Source of the DNA: CAZFQG01 sp964520785
GTDB lineage: Bacteria; Planctomycetota; Planctomycetia; Pirellulales; Thermoguttaceae
Assembly (NCBI GenBank): GCA_964520785.1
Contig: CAZFQG010000263.1
Location: 1 to 6,690, forward strand
Direction of reading: 5' to 3'
Length of the DNA stretch: 6,690 nt
Shown: piece after piece, positions 1 through 5,872 of the stretch
Position numbering within the stretch: the first letter of the stretch is position 1
How the letters are laid out: the number at the start of each line of letters is the position of its first letter
Position numbers and translations under genes: made by a program
Notes under the pieces: generated by a model
Seen by the model: the letters and a program-made list of their open reading frames with translations, nothing else
Database searches by the model: none
Told to the model about the DNA's origin: nothing

Positions 1-2
1 CG

Positions 3-995
3 CGAAAGCATACCTTTCGCCGGCCCCTACACGGTTTTACGTTGGTCGAGCTTCTGGTCGTCATCGCGATCATCGGAATCCTCATCGCCCTGTTGTTGCC
101 GGCCGTGCAGGCGGCGCGCGAGGCCGCGCGGCGGATGCAGTGCTCGAGTAATCTAAAACAAATCGGCGTCGCCATGCATAGTTACCACGATGCGCAGGGA
201 ACTCTCCCCCCCGGCGGCTACTCGTGCTGTTGGGCTTCGTGGCCCGTCTTTTTGATGCCCTATCTGGAACATCAGGCGGAATACGACATGTACGTCTTCG
301 AGGGAACCTTTACCACGAACCAGTATTGGACGCCCATGAACGCCAGAGTCTGCGAGAAGATGTACTCATGCTATACCTGCCCCAGTGACATTTCGAGCTA
401 CGGCGAAAAGATTTTCGGCGACGGCCGGACTCCGACACGGCACAACTACGTCGTGAACTATGGTAATACCGGTTTCGTTCACGGGGCGAACTACAGCCCG
501 AAGGGGGCCGAGCCGCTTGTGGGAGCGGGACTCGCGTTCGGTGGCGCACCGTTTACCTCCAGCGGGTGGGTCGGAGTCGACGCGCTAACATATCGATTTC
601 GGGACATCCCTGACGGACTCAGTGGAACGCTTATGGCTTCGGAAGTGATTCAAGGGCACGGGCGCGACCTTCGCGGGTTGATCTGGTACAGCATCTGTGC
701 CGGCTTCACCACGTACAACCCTCCGAATTCGTCAATGCCGGACGGAATGATCAACACCGGCAACTACTGCACCGACACGAGTATCGATTCGCGGAATCCA
801 CCGTGCATTGGGACGAACTCGCGTTCGCGTCCTATTCAGCAGGCGGCAAGGAGTCGCCATCCCGGCGGCGTCAATTCAATGATGTGCGACGGCTCCGTCC
901 GCTTTACCTCCGACGATATCGAAGAATACCTATGGCAGGCGATGAGTACGTCGACCGGAGGCGAAGTCCTGGAAGGGGGTAACCCCGGGTCGTAA
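3..995 (+). CDS. DUF1559 prepilin-like protein with H-x9-DG motif, 5' end outside window
   Basis: The frame is open from the window edge, so the true start lies upstream; a TTG at 42 sits inside the conserved motif and is not the start. The visible N-terminus reads basic residues, then GFTLVELLVVIAIIG, the type IV pilin/pseudopilin signature: the prepilin peptidase would cut after the Gly at codon 30-32 and methylate the Phe, and the hydrophobic helix follows. Next comes the DUF1559 hallmark, LLPAVQAAREAARRMQC followed by NLKQIG. The C-terminus carries an exact H-x9-DG motif (His at codon 858-860, DG about 30 bases later). About 330 codons are visible, the usual family size. Six or more cysteines in the middle could form disulfides outside the cytoplasm. 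DUF1559 proteins occur in dozens to hundreds of copies in planctomycete genomes. A pseudopilin-like surface or secretion role is inferred; the specific function is unknown. It appears to be transcribed separately from the next gene, 316 bp away. Confidence 0.95.
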   Translation, partial: RKHTFRRPLHGFTLVELLVVIAIIGILIALLLPAVQAAREAARRMQCSSNLKQIGVAMHSYHDAQGTLPPGGYSCCWASWPVFLMPYLEHQAEYDMYVFEGTFTTNQYWTPMNARVCEKMYSCYTCPSDISSYGEKIFGDGRTPTRHNYVVNYGNTGFVHGANYSPKGAEPLVGAGLAFGGAPFTSSGWVGVDALTYRFRDIPDGLSGTLMASEVIQGHGRDLRGLIWYSICAGFTTYNPPNSSMPDGMINTGNYCTDTSIDSRNPPCIGTNSRSRPIQQAARSRHPGGVNSMMCDGSVRFTSDDIEEYLWQAMSTSTGGEVLEGGNPGS

Positions 996-1011
996 TGATC
1001 CGTTAACCGTT

Positions 1012-1030
1012 CTCCGCGAAGGAGTTTTTT
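1012..1030 (+). terminator. Weak intrinsic terminator candidate after the DUF1559 gene
   Basis: A short stem, CTCC (1012-1015) with GGAG (1021-1024) around the loop GCGAA, is followed directly by six T residues (1025-1030). It lies 17 bases after the stop codon. The T run and position fit a terminator, but a 4-bp stem is short, so this is tentative. Confidence 0.35.
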
Positions 1031-1212
1031 GGGGGGCGATAAGGGAACCTGGTGCATCAATCACCCGGTCCGGGCGGGCCAACTGCCCTCGAATTCCTCC
1101 AACTCCAATCCAGACAAGACCTTACAACGGAATCGGGCCGGGGAGTTCGCATTCGAACCGTCTGGTTCGGTTTGCTCGGTTCCCCCTCATGGCTGGTTCC
1201 CTACGGCCCTGC

Positions 1213-1240
1213 TTACCCTCATCGCCCACCTTTGTATAAT
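1213..1240 (+). promoter_or_regulatory. Candidate promoter of the flavodiiron operon
   Basis: A perfect -10 hexamer, TATAAT, lies at 1235-1240. The best -35 match is TTACCC at 1213-1218 (3 of 6 to consensus) with a 16-bp spacer, so the -35 element is weak. Transcription would begin near 1247 and give a leader of about 65 nt before the ATG at 1312. The site stands out in GC-rich surroundings and is well placed for the first gene of the operon. The weak -35 suggests help from an activator, which is inference. Confidence 0.45.
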
Positions 1241-1281
1241 ATTTGAGGACGCCACGTAATATGCTCAGATGCAGTAAACAG

Positions 1282-1295
1282 TTTTCTCGAGAAAA
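1282..1295. promoter_or_regulatory. Perfect 14-bp palindrome, operator candidate ahead of the flavodiiron gene
   Basis: TTTTCTC at 1282-1288 is followed immediately by its exact reverse complement GAGAAAA at 1289-1295. It lies between the -10 candidate and the ATG, 16 bases before the start codon, in the expected leader. It fits a dimeric repressor site just downstream of the transcription start. It is not the FNR/CRP pattern (TTGAT-N4-ATCAA). No regulator gene adjoins it. Confidence 0.35.
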
Positions 1296-1311
1296 GGAAT
1301 AGCGGAAAAAA

Positions 1312-2505
1312 ATGCATCGAGAGATTTTAGAGAATATCTTTTCGGTTGGGTTCGTCGATTGGCATGTCCGCGATTTTCACGGGTACGAAACCTCGCAGGG
1401 ATCGACCTACAACGCGTACCTCGTCAAGGACGAGAAGACGGCCCTGATTGATACGGTCAAGGAGCCGTACGCCGCGGACTTGCTCGCGAACATCACGGAA
1501 CTCGTCCCACTCGACCAAATCGACTACATCGTCTGCAATCACGCCGAGCCGGACCACGCCGGCGCCCTGGCGGAGGTCATGGCGGCAATCCCCGGCGCCA
1601 CCCTTCTGTGCGACAAGAAATGCAAGACGATTCTCTCGAAACATTTCGATATTTCCGGGTGGAACATTCAAGTCGTCGAGGGGGGAGAGACAGTCTCCTT
1701 GGGGAAGCGGAGCCTGCGGTTCTATGAAACCCCCATGGTCCACTGGCCCGAATCGATGGCGACCTATGTGCCGGAGGAAAAACTCCTCTTTTCGATGGAC
1801 GCCTTCGGCCAACACTACGCCACGTCGGGATGGTTCGACGACGAGGTTCCCATCTCGACCGCGATGGCGGAGGCCAAGACCTACTACGCGAATATCGTCA
1901 TGCTCTACGGTGAGGAAGTCGCCAAGCTCCTCGCGCCCGGGGTCCTCCCGGAAATCGAGATCATCGCCCCGAGCCACGGGGTAATCTGGCGGAAGTACGT
2001 GAACGATATCCTCGACGCCTATCGCGATTGGTGCGTCTTCCGTCCCGTCCCCAAGGTATTGGTTCTCTTCGACACGATGTGGCAGAGCACGGAGCGCATG
2101 GCGAGGGCGATATCCGAGGGAGCCACGGTCGCCGGTGTCGAGGTGAAGGTCATCCACGTCCGGCGGTCGAACCTGACGATCATCGCCGATGAAGTCCTCG
2201 ACGCGGCCTGCGTCGCGGTCGGAACCTCGACCCTCAACCAGCAAATGATGCCCATGATGGGAGCGACCCTCACGTACCTGAAGGGACTTTCCCCTCGGAA
2301 CAAGGCGGGCTTCGCGTTCGGGTCGTTCGGTTGGTCCAAGGGGGGCGCCGGTGATGTCGAGGAAATCCTCCGCGAAATGGAGTGGGAGATCACGCGAAAG
2401 GCGATCCGCTCTCCCTACCGGCCGACGGATGAGATTCTCGAAGAGTGCCGCCAGGCCGGAGAAGAACTGGCGATTAAGGCTCTCGAAACGGCCTGCGCGG
2501 ACTAG
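1312..2505 (+). CDS. fprA: FprA-family A-type flavodiiron protein (O2 or NO reductase)
   Basis: This cytoplasmic enzyme should reduce O2 to water or NO to N2O at a diiron centre, taking electrons through FMN from a rubredoxin or similar donor. At 397 residues it has the usual two-domain length. Residues 1-245 form the metallo-beta-lactamase-like domain, and all expected diiron ligands are visible: H77, E79, D81 and H82 in HAEPDH, H144 in MVHWPESM, D163 in SMDAFG, and H222 in PSHGVIW. Residues 247-390 form the flavodoxin domain, with the FMN phosphate loop DTMWQSTE (254-261), GTSTLNQQ (304-311) and FGSFGWSKGG (336-345). There is no C-terminal rubredoxin or flavin reductase domain, so the electron donor is encoded elsewhere. 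The ATG at 1312 gives the full conserved N-terminus; ribosome-binding matches are modest (AAGGA at 1294-1298, 13 bases away; CGGA closer). It heads an operon with the PLP enzyme 9 bp downstream. Whether O2 or NO is the main substrate cannot be told from sequence. Confidence 0.96.
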   Translation: MHREILENIFSVGFVDWHVRDFHGYETSQGSTYNAYLVKDEKTALIDTVKEPYAADLLANITELVPLDQIDYIVCNHAEPDHAGALAEVMAAIPGATLLCDKKCKTILSKHFDISGWNIQVVEGGETVSLGKRSLRFYETPMVHWPESMATYVPEEKLLFSMDAFGQHYATSGWFDDEVPISTAMAEAKTYYANIVMLYGEEVAKLLAPGVLPEIEIIAPSHGVIWRKYVNDILDAYRDWCVFRPVPKVLVLFDTMWQSTERMARAISEGATVAGVEVKVIHVRRSNLTIIADEVLDAACVAVGTSTLNQQMMPMMGATLTYLKGLSPRNKAGFAFGSFGWSKGGAGDVEEILREMEWEITRKAIRSPYRPTDEILEECRQAGEELAIKALETACAD

Positions 2506-2514
2506 GCGATCACC

Positions 2515-3648
2515 ATGCGGATCGTCTATCTCGACCACAGCGCCACAACCCCTCCCGTGCCCGGGGTCCGCGAGGCGATGGAGCCGTTTCTCGACACGCA
2601 TTTCGGGCATCCGGCCGCTCCGTACGGCCTGGGCCGGGCCGTCTTCGAGGCAGTCGAGGATGCTCGTCTGCGAGTCGCCCGGTTGCTGGGGGCGACCCGG
2701 GACGAAATCATCTTCACCTCCGGAGGGACCGAGGCCGCTAATCTGGCGATTTGGGGGGTCATGTTCCGCTTCGCCCCGGCCGCGACGGGCCACTTGATCG
2801 TCTCCGCCGTGGAACATCCGGCCGTCGCGGAAACGGCCCGGTTTTTGGAGGACCTCGGATACGAACTGACGGTCGTCGGAACGGACGGCCAGGGCCGTGT
2901 CGACCCGGATTCGGTCGCGGCGGCGATCCGTTCGGACACGGTTCTGGTTAGCATCCAACACGCGAACCACGAAATCGGAACGATCCAACCCCTGGCGGAG
3001 ATTGCCGCGGTCTGTCATGCCGAGGGGGTTCTCATCCACACCGACGCCGCGCAATCGGTCGGAAAGATCGTGACCAGGGTGGAGGCGTTGGGCGTGGATT
3101 TACTATCCTTCAGCGGCAATAAGATGGGCGGCCCCAAGGGGATCGGCGCACTCTACGTCAAACGGGGAATCGTCCTGGAGCCGTTGGTCCGCGGTGGGGG
3201 GGACGAGCACGGCCTCCGCGGCGGAACGCCCCACGTCGCTGGAGCGGTCGGCTTGGGATATGCCGCGGCCGCCGCCGAGAAGAGGCTGCCGGCCATGCAG
3301 CAGCTCGCCAAGCTCCGCGATCGTCTGACTCGTTTGCTCAGCGAAATCATCGGCCCGGCCATCAGCGTCAACGCCGGTCGCGTGGAACGCCTGCCGGGGA
3401 CGCTCAGCGTGAATTTCCCCGATGCCAGCGGACAGGACCTCCTTCGCCGGGCGCCGGAGTTGTGTGCCGCGACATTCGGGCACTGGGACGAAAACCGGCT
3501 GCGGCTGAGCCCCACCCAGCAGGCGATCGGCCTTCCGGAGGAGCTGGCGCGGGGGACGATCCGCTTCAGCCTGGGTGCCGGCACGACGGAAGAGGACATC
3601 GACCGCGCCGGGAACCTCCTCCTGGCGGCGTGGGAAGAGCTGCATTAG
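2515..3648 (+). CDS. NifS/IscS-like PLP enzyme, cysteine desulfurase family, loop cysteine absent
   Basis: A 377-residue class V aminotransferase-fold protein of normal family length. Expected PLP-site motifs are in order: YLDHSATTP (5-13), TSGGTEAANLA (68-78), the PLP-stacking His in AVEHPAV (H101), ANHEIGT (150-156, where the usual second Asn is His), HTDAAQSVGK (175-184), the Schiff-base Lys K203 in SGNKMGGPKG (the usual preceding His is Asn), the Arg-containing loop GLRGGT (R235) and the substrate carboxylate Arg R350 in TIRFSLG. Cysteine desulfurases normally carry a catalytic Cys in a mobile loop of the form GAACH or GSACTSG. Here the same stretch reads CAATFGHWDENRLRLSP (317-333): no Cys stands in the expected place. 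The protein has only two cysteines, C167 and C317. It may use C317, or be a lyase or other PLP enzyme, or be inactive. The 9-bp spacing from the flavodiiron gene implies cotranscription. Family assignment is sure; sulfur-transfer activity is doubtful. Confidence 0.88.
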   Translation: MRIVYLDHSATTPPVPGVREAMEPFLDTHFGHPAAPYGLGRAVFEAVEDARLRVARLLGATRDEIIFTSGGTEAANLAIWGVMFRFAPAATGHLIVSAVEHPAVAETARFLEDLGYELTVVGTDGQGRVDPDSVAAAIRSDTVLVSIQHANHEIGTIQPLAEIAAVCHAEGVLIHTDAAQSVGKIVTRVEALGVDLLSFSGNKMGGPKGIGALYVKRGIVLEPLVRGGGDEHGLRGGTPHVAGAVGLGYAAAAAEKRLPAMQQLAKLRDRLTRLLSEIIGPAISVNAGRVERLPGTLSVNFPDASGQDLLRRAPELCAATFGHWDENRLRLSPTQQAIGLPEELARGTIRFSLGAGTTEEDIDRAGNLLLAAWEELH

Positions 3649-3654
3649 CAGGCT

Positions 3655-3685
3655 GTTGAAAGAGTCCATCCGGGACTTTTTCAAC
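3655..3685. terminator. Strong 13-bp hairpin between convergent genes, likely bidirectional terminator
   Basis: The arm at 3655-3667 (GTTGAAAGAGTCC) pairs with 3673-3685 (GGACTTTTTCAAC) around the loop ATCCG, with one G-T wobble. It starts 6 bases after the PLP-enzyme stop. There is no long T run beyond the stem, but the inner AGTCC/GGACT stem is followed by TTTTT, so a shorter form looks like a standard terminator on the plus strand. The arms also resemble palindromic or terminal-repeat sequences that occur in many copies in some genomes (recollection, not checked). Confidence 0.6.
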
Positions 3686-3694
3686 CTCGCTCAA

Positions 3695-3713
3695 TGTGGC
3701 CCGAGAGGCCACA
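3695..3713. terminator. Second hairpin in the convergent gap
   Basis: TGTGGCC (3695-3701) and GGCCACA (3707-3713) form a perfect 7-bp GC-rich stem around the loop CGAGA. It is flanked by TTCAAC (3680-3685) and GTTGAA (3721-3726), which could close a larger outer stem in competition with the hairpin at 3655-3685. No T run follows on either strand, so a terminator role is assumed from position between convergent genes. Confidence 0.4.
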
Positions 3714-3760
3714 ACGCTTCGTTGAATGACGCCGCTCGGTTATTCTATAGCGGGCGGCGG

Positions 3761-5695
3761 TCACGGCGCTGCTTTCGGCATCTCCGGGCCCGGCCTCGGA
3801 ATTCTTTCCAGGGAGGGGACTCGGATATTCCCGTCCTTGTCCTTGAGACCACCGACGTGCGGGGCGACGAGGTCAAACGCGTTTTCCGAAGGTTCCTCCG
3901 TGTCGGGATAGATATCCGCGTTTCGCGTGGGTCGCGTGTTTCTCGGGTAGAAGACCCGCGGCGCGATCCGGCCCAGCGGACCGATAGAAGCATAGCGTTC
4001 TTCGACGAAACGGATGTTGTGTGCTTCGAGGATCGTTCCGGTTTGGCGGCTTAGTCTGGCGAGTTCCGTGTTGTATTCGAGCAATGCCTGGGCCTCGGCC
4101 CGGACCGCGTTTCCCCATTCCGTAATCGCTTGAAGGACATTCAGGAAGAGCGTGTCCATCCCGGCTTGGTAGCGCTGAAATTGGACGTCGAGGTTGATTT
4201 CGGCGGCGGCCCGGTTTTCTCTGTATGCCAGATACTGTTCATAGTACCGCGCCAGGTTCCGGTAATTGGCGGCGAGGTCGTGCGAGGCCTGGTGAACGGC
4301 CTGCTGTAAATTCACCCGGTCGCGCATCAGGATCAACTCCCATTGGCGAAGCCCCGCGCGTGATTCTCGAAGGCCCAAGGGTACGGAGAAATTCACGCCG
4401 AGTTGCCAATCGGTGAATTTGCTCGCGTCGCCGCGGATGAAGGTCTGATCGGGGGTGCGGCCTTCGAGTCCGTTCCAACGGTAGGCGCCGACGGCGTCGA
4501 CGTCCGGAAGGGCGTCGTTGTTCGCGACGGCCAGACGTTGCATGTCCGCCTCGATGATCAGTTGCAGTTCGATCAAGTCGGGGCGCCGGGCCAGCGCGGT
4601 CTCCATGATCGCATTCCAGTCGTCCGGGGCACGTTCGAAGGTCGGGGGCGTGGTAGGCACGATATTCCGCGGCAGAGCCGGTTGCAGGCCCAGAATGTCC
4701 CGCAACGTCGCCTCGCGGTCAAAGACATTCGCCTGCGCAGTGATCAGGGCGGCCTTGAAATTCGCTAGCGCCGCCTGTGCCTGAGCCAGGTCGCTGATGT
4801 CGCCGAGTTCCGCCTCCATGTTGGCCTTGGCCCGGTCGAGTGATTCCTGGCCTTGGCGGACCTGTTGGCGCCGGGACCAAAGGTCCGTTCTGGCGAAAAC
4901 AAGCGCCCAGTACGCCTCGACGACTCCGCGGACCATCTCTTGGACGGCGTCCTTCATCTGAAAGAACGAGCGCTCCGTGTCGAGCCGGGCAATCTCGACC
5001 GCGGCCAGGTTCGTCGCCAATCCGCCGCGCCGGAGTAGGGGCTGCGTGTAGCTGAATTCGGCGACCGATGGAATCCGTGGATTCAGCGGCAAACCGTCGG
5101 CCGTGGAATAGAGGGGACTCGTCCCGACATTAAACGCCGAGGTTCCACCCAGCGGATTGAGTTTGCGGACGCCGGCTTGCATAGTATAGTCGCTCACTCC
5201 GGGGCCGCCAATGACGACTCCCCCCGGGGCGGTCGGATCAAAGGCCGCGCCGGGAGTCTCCGTCTGGTTGAATCCGTTCTCCAGGTACGCCCTGGGATCG
5301 AACCGGCCCCGAGCCTGGTCGATTTGCGTGTTCGTGACCGCCGGGTCGAAGATGGTCCGCCCGCTGCTTCCTCCCAGAACCCGGATGACGTCGGTGTTTA
5401 CCAGGGCGATGCGGATCGCCTGATTGAGCGACATCGGCGATTCTCCGGGAAAGGCATCCGGATTGGCTACAGTGGTCGGGACCGCCGGGAGGCCGTCGCG
5501 AGGTCGCAGTCCGCGGCAGGTATCTGGGAGCCGCATGATCCGCCGCTGCTCCGGCCAGACCGTCTTGCAGACTTCCTGCCCCCAACCGAGTGCAGAAAAC
5601 CATAGCAGAAGAAATAACACCGATTCGCTGCCACGAAAGACCTTCATAATCATTACAATCGGTTCCGCGATACCGACACAATCCGGACAAACCAT
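3761..5695 (-). CDS. TolC-family outer membrane efflux protein (OEP)
   Basis: Outer membrane channel component of an efflux or type I secretion system, working as a trimer spanning outer membrane and periplasm. With the start at 5695 it has 644 residues, longer than typical TolC (about 450-500). The two OEP repeats cover roughly 88-340 and 355-555. Typical marks are SLNQAIRIALVNTDVIRVLGG (89-109), the strand-end motif TQPLLRRGG (217-225), Ala/Gln-rich periplasmic helices (240-335 and 450-550), ALARRPDL (367-374) and LEYNTELARLSRQTGT (539-554). A Pro/charged tail of about 85 residues follows (560-644). The hydrophobic segment VLFLLLWFSALGW (26-38) is a signal peptide core. The start is unsettled: ATG 5695 has a good GGAG at 8 bases, while ATG 5653 or 5647 would give a shorter, more normal signal peptide (MKVFRGSES then the core) but has no clear ribosome-binding site. 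No RND pump or membrane fusion gene adjoins it. Confidence 0.93.
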   Translation of the reverse strand: MVCPDCVGIAEPIVMIMKVFRGSESVLFLLLWFSALGWGQEVCKTVWPEQRRIMRLPDTCRGLRPRDGLPAVPTTVANPDAFPGESPMSLNQAIRIALVNTDVIRVLGGSSGRTIFDPAVTNTQIDQARGRFDPRAYLENGFNQTETPGAAFDPTAPGGVVIGGPGVSDYTMQAGVRKLNPLGGTSAFNVGTSPLYSTADGLPLNPRIPSVAEFSYTQPLLRRGGLATNLAAVEIARLDTERSFFQMKDAVQEMVRGVVEAYWALVFARTDLWSRRQQVRQGQESLDRAKANMEAELGDISDLAQAQAALANFKAALITAQANVFDREATLRDILGLQPALPRNIVPTTPPTFERAPDDWNAIMETALARRPDLIELQLIIEADMQRLAVANNDALPDVDAVGAYRWNGLEGRTPDQTFIRGDASKFTDWQLGVNFSVPLGLRESRAGLRQWELILMRDRVNLQQAVHQASHDLAANYRNLARYYEQYLAYRENRAAAEINLDVQFQRYQAGMDTLFLNVLQAITEWGNAVRAEAQALLEYNTELARLSRQTGTILEAHNIRFVEERYASIGPLGRIAPRVFYPRNTRPTRNADIYPDTEEPSENAFDLVAPHVGGLKDKDGNIRVPSLERIPRPGPEMPKAAP

Positions 5696-5714
5696 TCTTT
5701 TGGCTCCAAAAGAA
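5695..5714. promoter_or_regulatory. Perfect 20-bp palindrome at the start of the tolC-like gene
   Basis: TTCTTTTGG (5695-5703) and CCAAAAGAA (5706-5714) are exact reverse complements separated by two bases. On the minus strand the element contains the GGAG ribosome-binding site at its centre (5707-5704), and its last base is the A of the ATG at 5695. It can act as a dimeric repressor operator in DNA, or in mRNA as a hairpin presenting or hiding the ribosome-binding site. If translation starts at 5653 or 5647 instead, it lies 40-50 bases upstream in the leader. Confidence 0.5.
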
Positions 5715-5742
5715 AGAAGCAGTCGGTATCTTCGGAATAGAA

Positions 5743-5748
5743 GTTATA
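5743..5748 (-). promoter_or_regulatory. Possible -10 box for the tolC-like gene
   Basis: The minus strand reads TATAAC here (5 of 6 to the -10 consensus), about 50 bases ahead of the ATG at 5695. I see no good -35 match at 16-18 bp spacing. Transcription from here would include the palindrome at 5695-5714 in the mRNA leader. Tentative. Confidence 0.25.
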
Positions 5749-5796
5749 TTTTCTCTGTTCTGCCCATTATGCTTTCTCCCCTTCCCATGGTTTGCG

Positions 5797-5825
5797 GTTT
5801 CAAAAACGAACGTCCGTGGTATAAT
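5797..5825 (+). promoter_or_regulatory. Candidate promoter of the kinase gene
   Basis: A perfect TATAAT lies at 5820-5825 in the AT-rich divergent region. The -35 position at 17-bp spacing is GTTTCA (5797-5802), a weak 3 of 6 match. Transcription would start near 5832, giving a leader of about 41 nt to the GTG at 5873 or about 200 nt to the ATG at 6035. The leader contains a striking T-rich tract at 5838-5859. Confidence 0.4.
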
Positions 5826-5872
5826 GAACCGGTCGACTTTTTCGTTTTTTTCTTTTTTTCCGCCAGATTTGA

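Larger units (their letters stand above)
996..1311. other. Gap of 316 bp without a supported gene
   Basis: I find no convincing coding sequence here. Short open frames at 1029-1259 and 1052-1246 give proteins of unrecognisable, low-quality composition. The stretch holds a terminator candidate at 1012-1030, a small perfect hairpin (CGAACC 1154-1159, loop GTCT, GGTTCG 1164-1169), a TATAAT box at 1235-1240 and a palindrome at 1282-1295. A small RNA cannot be excluded from one sequence. Confidence 0.6.

Noticed and set aside
42..44. TTG at 42 as start of the DUF1559 protein
   Set aside because: It falls inside the conserved GFTLVELL pilin motif, and the frame stays open with basic residues and the processing Gly back to the window edge.
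1141..1170. tRNA-like T-arm word GGTTCGAAT on the minus strand
   Set aside because: The bases flanking the loop cannot form the 5-bp T stem and no acceptor or anticodon arm is found at the right distance.
1029..1259. Small plus-strand open frames in the gap before the flavodiiron gene
   Set aside because: No ribosome-binding site of note, no recognisable protein features, and they overlap the promoter candidate.
1327..3054. A 575-codon open frame on the minus strand across the flavodiiron and PLP-enzyme genes
   Set aside because: Its protein is rich in Arg, Asp and Gly with no recognisable domain, and it lies opposite two well-supported genes. Long antisense frames arise from third-position GC bias in GC-rich coding DNA.
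3440..3500. A local double frameshift hiding the desulfurase active-site cysteine
   Set aside because: Reading the neighbouring frames across this stretch gives RALGRKP or HSGTGTKTG but no GAAC-like Cys motif, and both flanks align in the original frame at normal length.
3575..4054. A 159-codon plus-strand frame over the convergent gap
   Set aside because: It runs through the hairpins and antisense to the conserved tolC-like C-terminus; the protein is Arg/Ser-rich and unrecognisable.
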